Part shown: piece by piece, positions 14,472-17,563 of the stretch | Layout of the letters: every line of letters starts with the position of its first letter | Numbering within the stretch: the stretch's first letter is position 1 | From: RGIG8709 sp045575975 | Lineage (GTDB): Bacteria; Bacillota; Clostridia; Monoglobales; Monoglobaceae | Assembly (NCBI GenBank): GCA_045575975.1 | Contig: JAZNFO010000030.1 | Span: forward strand, 1-17,563 | Direction of reading: 5' to 3' | Length of the DNA stretch: 17,563 bases | Notes under the pieces: generated by a model | Told to the model about the DNA's origin: nothing | Database searches by the model: none | Seen by the model: the letters and a program-made list of their open reading frames with translations, nothing else | Position numbers and translations under genes: made by a program

Positions 14472-15725
14472 ATGAAAACAAAAGCATTAAGATTATATGG
14501 GAAAAATGATTTAAGACTTGAAGAGTTTGAACTTGGAGCAGTTGGAGATGATGAACTTTTAGCAGAAATAGTGACTGACAGTATTTGTATGTCAAGCTAT
14601 AAAGCAGCACTTCAGGGTGGTGAACATAAGCGTGTTCCTGAGGATGTTGAAACTAATCCTATCATAATAGGTCATGAATTTTGTGGAATTATCCGTGAAG
14701 TTGGGGCAAATTGGCAGAATAAGTTTAAAGCGGGTCAGAAGTTTGCAGTTCAGCCTGCACTTAACTATAAAGGGAGCCTTGCCGCACTTGGATATTCATA
14801 TGAAAAAGCAGGTGGTTGTGCAACTTATGTAATTCTTCCTGCGGAGGCAATGATAACAGATAGTGTTCTTGATTATAATTCAGATGTATTCTTCCATGGT
14901 TCACTGGCTGAGCCTATGAGTTGTATTGTTGGTGGATATAATGCAATGTATCACACTAAGCCGGGTTCTTATGAACACGAAATGGGAATAAAGGAAGGCG
15001 GAAATCTTATTATTATGGCAGGGGCAGGCCCTATGGGACTTGGTGCCATTGACTATGCTGTTTCTGCAGATAGAAAACCATCTTTAGTTGTGGTTACTGA
15101 TATTGATGATACTCGTCTTGCCCGTGCTGAAAAGCTTATAACACCTGAGTATGCAAATAAAAATGGGGTAAAGCTTGTATATGTAAACACTAACAAGGTG
15201 GATAATGCAAAAGAGTATCTTATGGATTTAACAGAAGGAAAGGGCTATGATGATGTAATGATTATGGCTCCTGTCAAGCCGGTTTGTGAACTTGCGGACA
15301 GTGTCCTTGGCTATGACGGCTGTGTGAACTTTTTTGCAGGGCCTATGGACCATGAGTTTACTGCAAGTATCAATTTCTATGATCTTCATTATAATGCAGC
15401 CCATTATTTAGGTACATCAGGCGGAAATACTGATGATATGCTTGAATCCTTAAGGCTTATGGAAGCTGGTAGACTTAACCCTGCAGTTATGGTAACTCAT
15501 GTTGGCGGTATTGACTGTGCAAAGGATTCAACTCTTAATCTTCCTAAGATTCCGGGAGGTAAAAAACTTGTTTATACACATATAGATATGCCACTAACAG
15601 CAATTGATGATTTTGAAAAGCTTGGAGAAAATGATCCGTTCTTTAAAAAGCTGGCAGAAATAACTGCGAAAAATAATGGACTATGGTCAGCAGAGGCAGA
15701 AAAATATCTTTTAGAAAATAAATAG
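14472..15725 (+). CDS. Zinc-type alcohol dehydrogenase, L-sorbose-1-phosphate reductase (SorE)-like
   Basis: This 417-residue medium-chain dehydrogenase opens with MKTKALRLYGKNDLRLEEFE and has TDSICMSSYKAALQGGEHKR and TNPIIIGHEFCGIIREVG (61-78), closely following the Klebsiella SorE family as I recall it. The catalytic zinc set is partly visible: the residue usually Cys in CGTD is in DSICMSS (Cys39), and GHE is at 67-69. The four-Cys structural zinc lobe is absent. The cofactor fold is AGAGPMG (183-189). SorE reduces L-sorbose-1-phosphate to D-glucitol-6-phosphate with NAD(P)H. It lies 25 bases before the mannitol-phosphate-dehydrogenase gene, which would complete a route to fructose-6-phosphate. 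AAGGTGAGAGG precedes the ATG. Other keto-sugar phosphates are possible. Confidence 0.82.
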   Translation: MKTKALRLYGKNDLRLEEFELGAVGDDELLAEIVTDSICMSSYKAALQGGEHKRVPEDVETNPIIIGHEFCGIIREVGANWQNKFKAGQKFAVQPALNYKGSLAALGYSYEKAGGCATYVILPAEAMITDSVLDYNSDVFFHGSLAEPMSCIVGGYNAMYHTKPGSYEHEMGIKEGGNLIIMAGAGPMGLGAIDYAVSADRKPSLVVVTDIDDTRLARAEKLITPEYANKNGVKLVYVNTNKVDNAKEYLMDLTEGKGYDDVMIMAPVKPVCELADSVLGYDGCVNFFAGPMDHEFTASINFYDLHYNAAHYLGTSGGNTDDMLESLRLMEAGRLNPAVMVTHVGGIDCAKDSTLNLPKIPGGKKLVYTHIDMPLTAIDDFEKLGENDPFFKKLAEITAKNNGLWSAEAEKYLLENK

Positions 15726-15750
15726 TATAAAACTTAAAGGAGAAAAATTT

Positions 15751-16941
15751 ATGAAAGCAGTAATGTATGGTGCAGGAAATATAGGCAGAGGGTTTATAGG
15801 TCAACTTCTTTCACAGTCTGGATATAGTGTTTCTTTTATAGATGTCAATAAAGAAATCATTGGTGAATTAAATAAACGCGGAGAATATATTGTTGAAGTA
15901 CTTTCAAAAGAATCAAACGAAGAAATTACAGTAAAAAATGTATCGGCGGTAGACGGTATGGATGAAATAGCTGTGGCAGAATCCATAGCAGGGTGTGATA
16001 TTATGGCAACAGCAGTAGGTGTAAACATTCTCCCGAGAATTGTTGGAAACATTGCAAATGGCCTAAAAAAACGCTGGGATAATGGAAATAAAACCCCGCT
16101 TAATATAATTATCTGTGAAAATCTTTTGAATGCAGATAAAATTCTTTCCGAGTCAATAAAGAATCTTTTAAATGACGGAGAGAAAAAGCTTTTTGATGAA
16201 CTTGTGGGTATGGTTGAGGCATCAATCGGCAGAATGGTACCTATTCAGACTCCTGAAATGAACAAAAATGATATTTTAAGAGTGTGTGTTGAGCCGTTTT
16301 GCAATCTTATTGTTGATAAGGCTGGATTTAAGGGTGAAATTCCTGCAATTAAGAATATGTCTGCATACGCACCATTCCAGCTATATATTGAGCGAAAGTT
16401 ATTTTTACATAATATGGGACATTCTCTAACTGCATATCTTGGAAACTTAAAAGGATATGAGTTTATCTGGCAGGCTATAGAGGATACAGAAATTGAGTGT
16501 CTGGCACTCCGTGCAATGACTGAGTCCGCACTTGCTCTTTCTATTCGTTATGATGCACCTTTTAAGGCTCTTTATGAACATGTTGAGGACCTTCTGTTCC
16601 GTTTTACAAATAAAAAGCTTGGTGATACAGTTTTCCGTGTTGGTCGCGATTTAAACCGTAAACTTTCAAAGGATGACAGATTGATTGGGGCAATACATTC
16701 GTGCCTTGAAGCAGGTGTAAAACCGTATGCACTTTATGCTGCTTATGCTGCTGCAACAAAATTTGGTTTTGATGAGGCATCAAAAATGTCTGCTGATGAA
16801 ATTATGATTTCTATTTCAAAGCTTGACAGAAACAGCGAAGAATATAAGGGAATTTCTGAATTTGTGGATGTTCTTGAAAAAGGCGGCACAATAAAGGATA
16901 TGATAAATCTTGTTAAATCAAAGATGGATGCATCTAAGTAA
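15751..16941 (+). CDS. mtlD: Mannitol-1-phosphate 5-dehydrogenase family protein
   Basis: This 396-residue polyol-phosphate dehydrogenase has the MtlD N-terminal signature GAGNIGRGFIG (7-17) and the catalytic region ERKLFLHNMGHS, with Lys216, Asn221 and His224 matching the K...N..H set of long-chain mannitol dehydrogenases. The C-terminal helical domain is complete. MtlD interconverts mannitol-1-phosphate and fructose-6-phosphate with NAD(H); E. coli MtlD has 382 residues. There is no mannitol PTS gene nearby, unlike a normal mtl operon. The neighbours are a SorE-like reductase and a PfkB kinase, so glucitol-6-phosphate or another hexitol phosphate may be the real substrate. AAAGGAG lies before the ATG, 25 bases after the upstream stop. 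Confidence 0.88.
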   Translation: MKAVMYGAGNIGRGFIGQLLSQSGYSVSFIDVNKEIIGELNKRGEYIVEVLSKESNEEITVKNVSAVDGMDEIAVAESIAGCDIMATAVGVNILPRIVGNIANGLKKRWDNGNKTPLNIIICENLLNADKILSESIKNLLNDGEKKLFDELVGMVEASIGRMVPIQTPEMNKNDILRVCVEPFCNLIVDKAGFKGEIPAIKNMSAYAPFQLYIERKLFLHNMGHSLTAYLGNLKGYEFIWQAIEDTEIECLALRAMTESALALSIRYDAPFKALYEHVEDLLFRFTNKKLGDTVFRVGRDLNRKLSKDDRLIGAIHSCLEAGVKPYALYAAYAAATKFGFDEASKMSADEIMISISKLDRNSEEYKGISEFVDVLEKGGTIKDMINLVKSKMDASK

Positions 16942-16955
16942 AAAGGATATATGAT

Positions 16956-17459
16956 ATGGAAGTTATAGCACAGGTTATAAGCATTGTGGCAATGTTTATA
17001 AATATAATGTCGTTTCAATGTAAAAAAAACCGTAATTTGTTTATTATGATAGGGATTGGGAGCTTGCTTTTTTCTGTCAGCTTTTTGATGCTGGGAGCAT
17101 ATATAAGTGCAATATATAATATTATAAGTATTATCAGGTCATCCCTGGCACTAAACAAGAAATTTTTTACAAAAACCAGTTTTTATTTGCTTTGTGTTTT
17201 GTATGTTGTAGGCACAATTTTTGCATATGATAATTTATGGTCAATAGTTCTTTTTGTTGCACAAATTGTCCAGACCTATACTATGTGGTTTAAAGATGGT
17301 TCAATAATAAGAAAATCACAGTATTATTTTGTTTCTCCGGTGTGGGTTATAAACAATATAATTGTTTTCTCTATTGGTGGTATCTTGTGTGAACTGTTTG
17401 TGATGACCTCTGCGTTTATATCATATTTGCGTTATAGGAAGACAGGTTTTGAAAAGTAA
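16956..17459 (+). CDS. YgjV-family inner membrane protein
   Basis: This 167-residue integral membrane protein has about six predicted hydrophobic segments (roughly 3-20, 28-46, 47-63, 74-92, 94-110, 127-157). Features typical of the YgjV family are an N-terminal helix followed by SFQCKKNRNLF, a LGAYISAIYNII stretch, and a TMWFKDGS loop between later helices. The function of the family is unknown. It is 14 bases after mtlD with AAAAGG upstream, so it is probably co-transcribed. It has no transporter motif that I can identify. Confidence 0.75.
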   Translation: MEVIAQVISIVAMFINIMSFQCKKNRNLFIMIGIGSLLFSVSFLMLGAYISAIYNIISIIRSSLALNKKFFTKTSFYLLCVLYVVGTIFAYDNLWSIVLFVAQIVQTYTMWFKDGSIIRKSQYYFVSPVWVINNIIVFSIGGILCELFVMTSAFISYLRYRKTGFEK

Positions 17460-17463
17460 ATAA

Positions 17464-17523
17464 ATGAGAAAGTTAAAAGGCGTAAAACTAAGCATTGTAC
17501 AAATAAATAAAGAGGAATTATGA
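17464..17523 (+). pseudogene. Possible gene start truncated by an IS end
   Basis: An ATG 4 bases after the YgjV-like stop opens a 19-codon frame (MRKLKGVKLSIVQINKEEL) whose TGA stop is supplied by the first bases of the palindrome at 17521. It may be the 5' end of a following gene cut by an insertion. There is no good ribosome binding site, so it could equally be spacer sequence. Confidence 0.25.
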
Positions 17524-17563
17524 TATGCACCCCAAAAGTTAGATACTTTTGGGGTGCATATCA
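17521..17563. repeat. Perfect palindrome, IS3-family end-like, at the window edge
   Basis: TGATATGCACCCCAAAAGT (17521-17539), loop TAGAT, ACTTTTGGGGTGCATATCA (17545-17563) is a perfect 19-base-pair inverted repeat filling the last 43 bases. It matches the IS left end at 9494 at all but about three or four positions, including CCxAAAAGTTAGA. It is probably the hairpin left end of another copy that continues past the window, though a solo end or terminator cannot be excluded. Confidence 0.65.

Noticed and set aside
9494..17563. Complete composite transposon
   Set aside because: The left element has no functional transposase and the right one is seen only as 43 bases, so mobility cannot be claimed from this window.

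Overview
The window looks like a low-GC, A/T-rich chromosome segment of an anaerobic Clostridia-type Firmicute, probably uncultured and gut- or rumen-associated. This rests on the strong AGGAG-type ribosome binding sites, TTGATA/TATAAT-type promoters, an S-layer homology (SLH) remnant, IS3-family debris and clostridial enzyme families (a MurK-type kinase next to MurQ, and a PfkB kinase with an N-terminal HTH). No plasmid, phage or CRISPR features were seen.

Layout. (1) 30-222: tRNA-Leu(CAA) with its own promoter and terminator, followed at 231-400 by an array of small hairpins joined by GAAAT-type linkers. (2) 429-1223, minus strand: an AraC-family cupin regulator, divergent from a tightly packed seven-gene operon at 1433-9472. 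The operon order is Old Yellow Enzyme-like flavoprotein, short-chain dehydrogenase, fumarate-reductase/aspartate-oxidase-type flavoprotein, BadF/BadG-type amino sugar kinase (MurK-like), MurQ-like etherase, and two different Gfo/Idh/MocA oxidoreductases. Gaps between genes are 1 to 22 bases, and both divergent promoters are readable. (3) 9493-9806: a decayed IS3-family element whose hairpin end probably also terminates the operon. (4) 9880-12468: a secreted 862-residue protein with a duplicated beta-rich region of about 285 residues, followed by a hairpin and a degraded SLH gene fragment. (5) 13160-16941: an HTH-PfkB sugar kinase, an L-sorbose-1-phosphate-reductase-like dehydrogenase (SorE-like) and a mannitol-1-phosphate-dehydrogenase-family enzyme. 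(6) A YgjV-like membrane protein, then a perfect 43-base palindrome at the window edge that nearly matches the IS end at 9493.

How the genes may work together. The seven-gene operon combines four or five redox enzymes with a kinase/etherase pair that in known systems turns N-acetylmuramic acid (MurNAc) into GlcNAc-6-phosphate plus D-lactate. The MurQ-like protein has lost the usual S-G-R-T-P loop and the C-terminal tail, so the real substrate may be a different ether- or acyl-modified amino sugar. An oxidation, elimination and enone-reduction scheme would fit the gene set but is inference. The second module can be read as phosphorylation of a ketohexose at C1, reduction to a hexitol phosphate and reoxidation to fructose-6-phosphate, a PTS-independent version of the L-sorbose route; this is also inference. 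No transporter or glycosidase is encoded here, so uptake must lie elsewhere.
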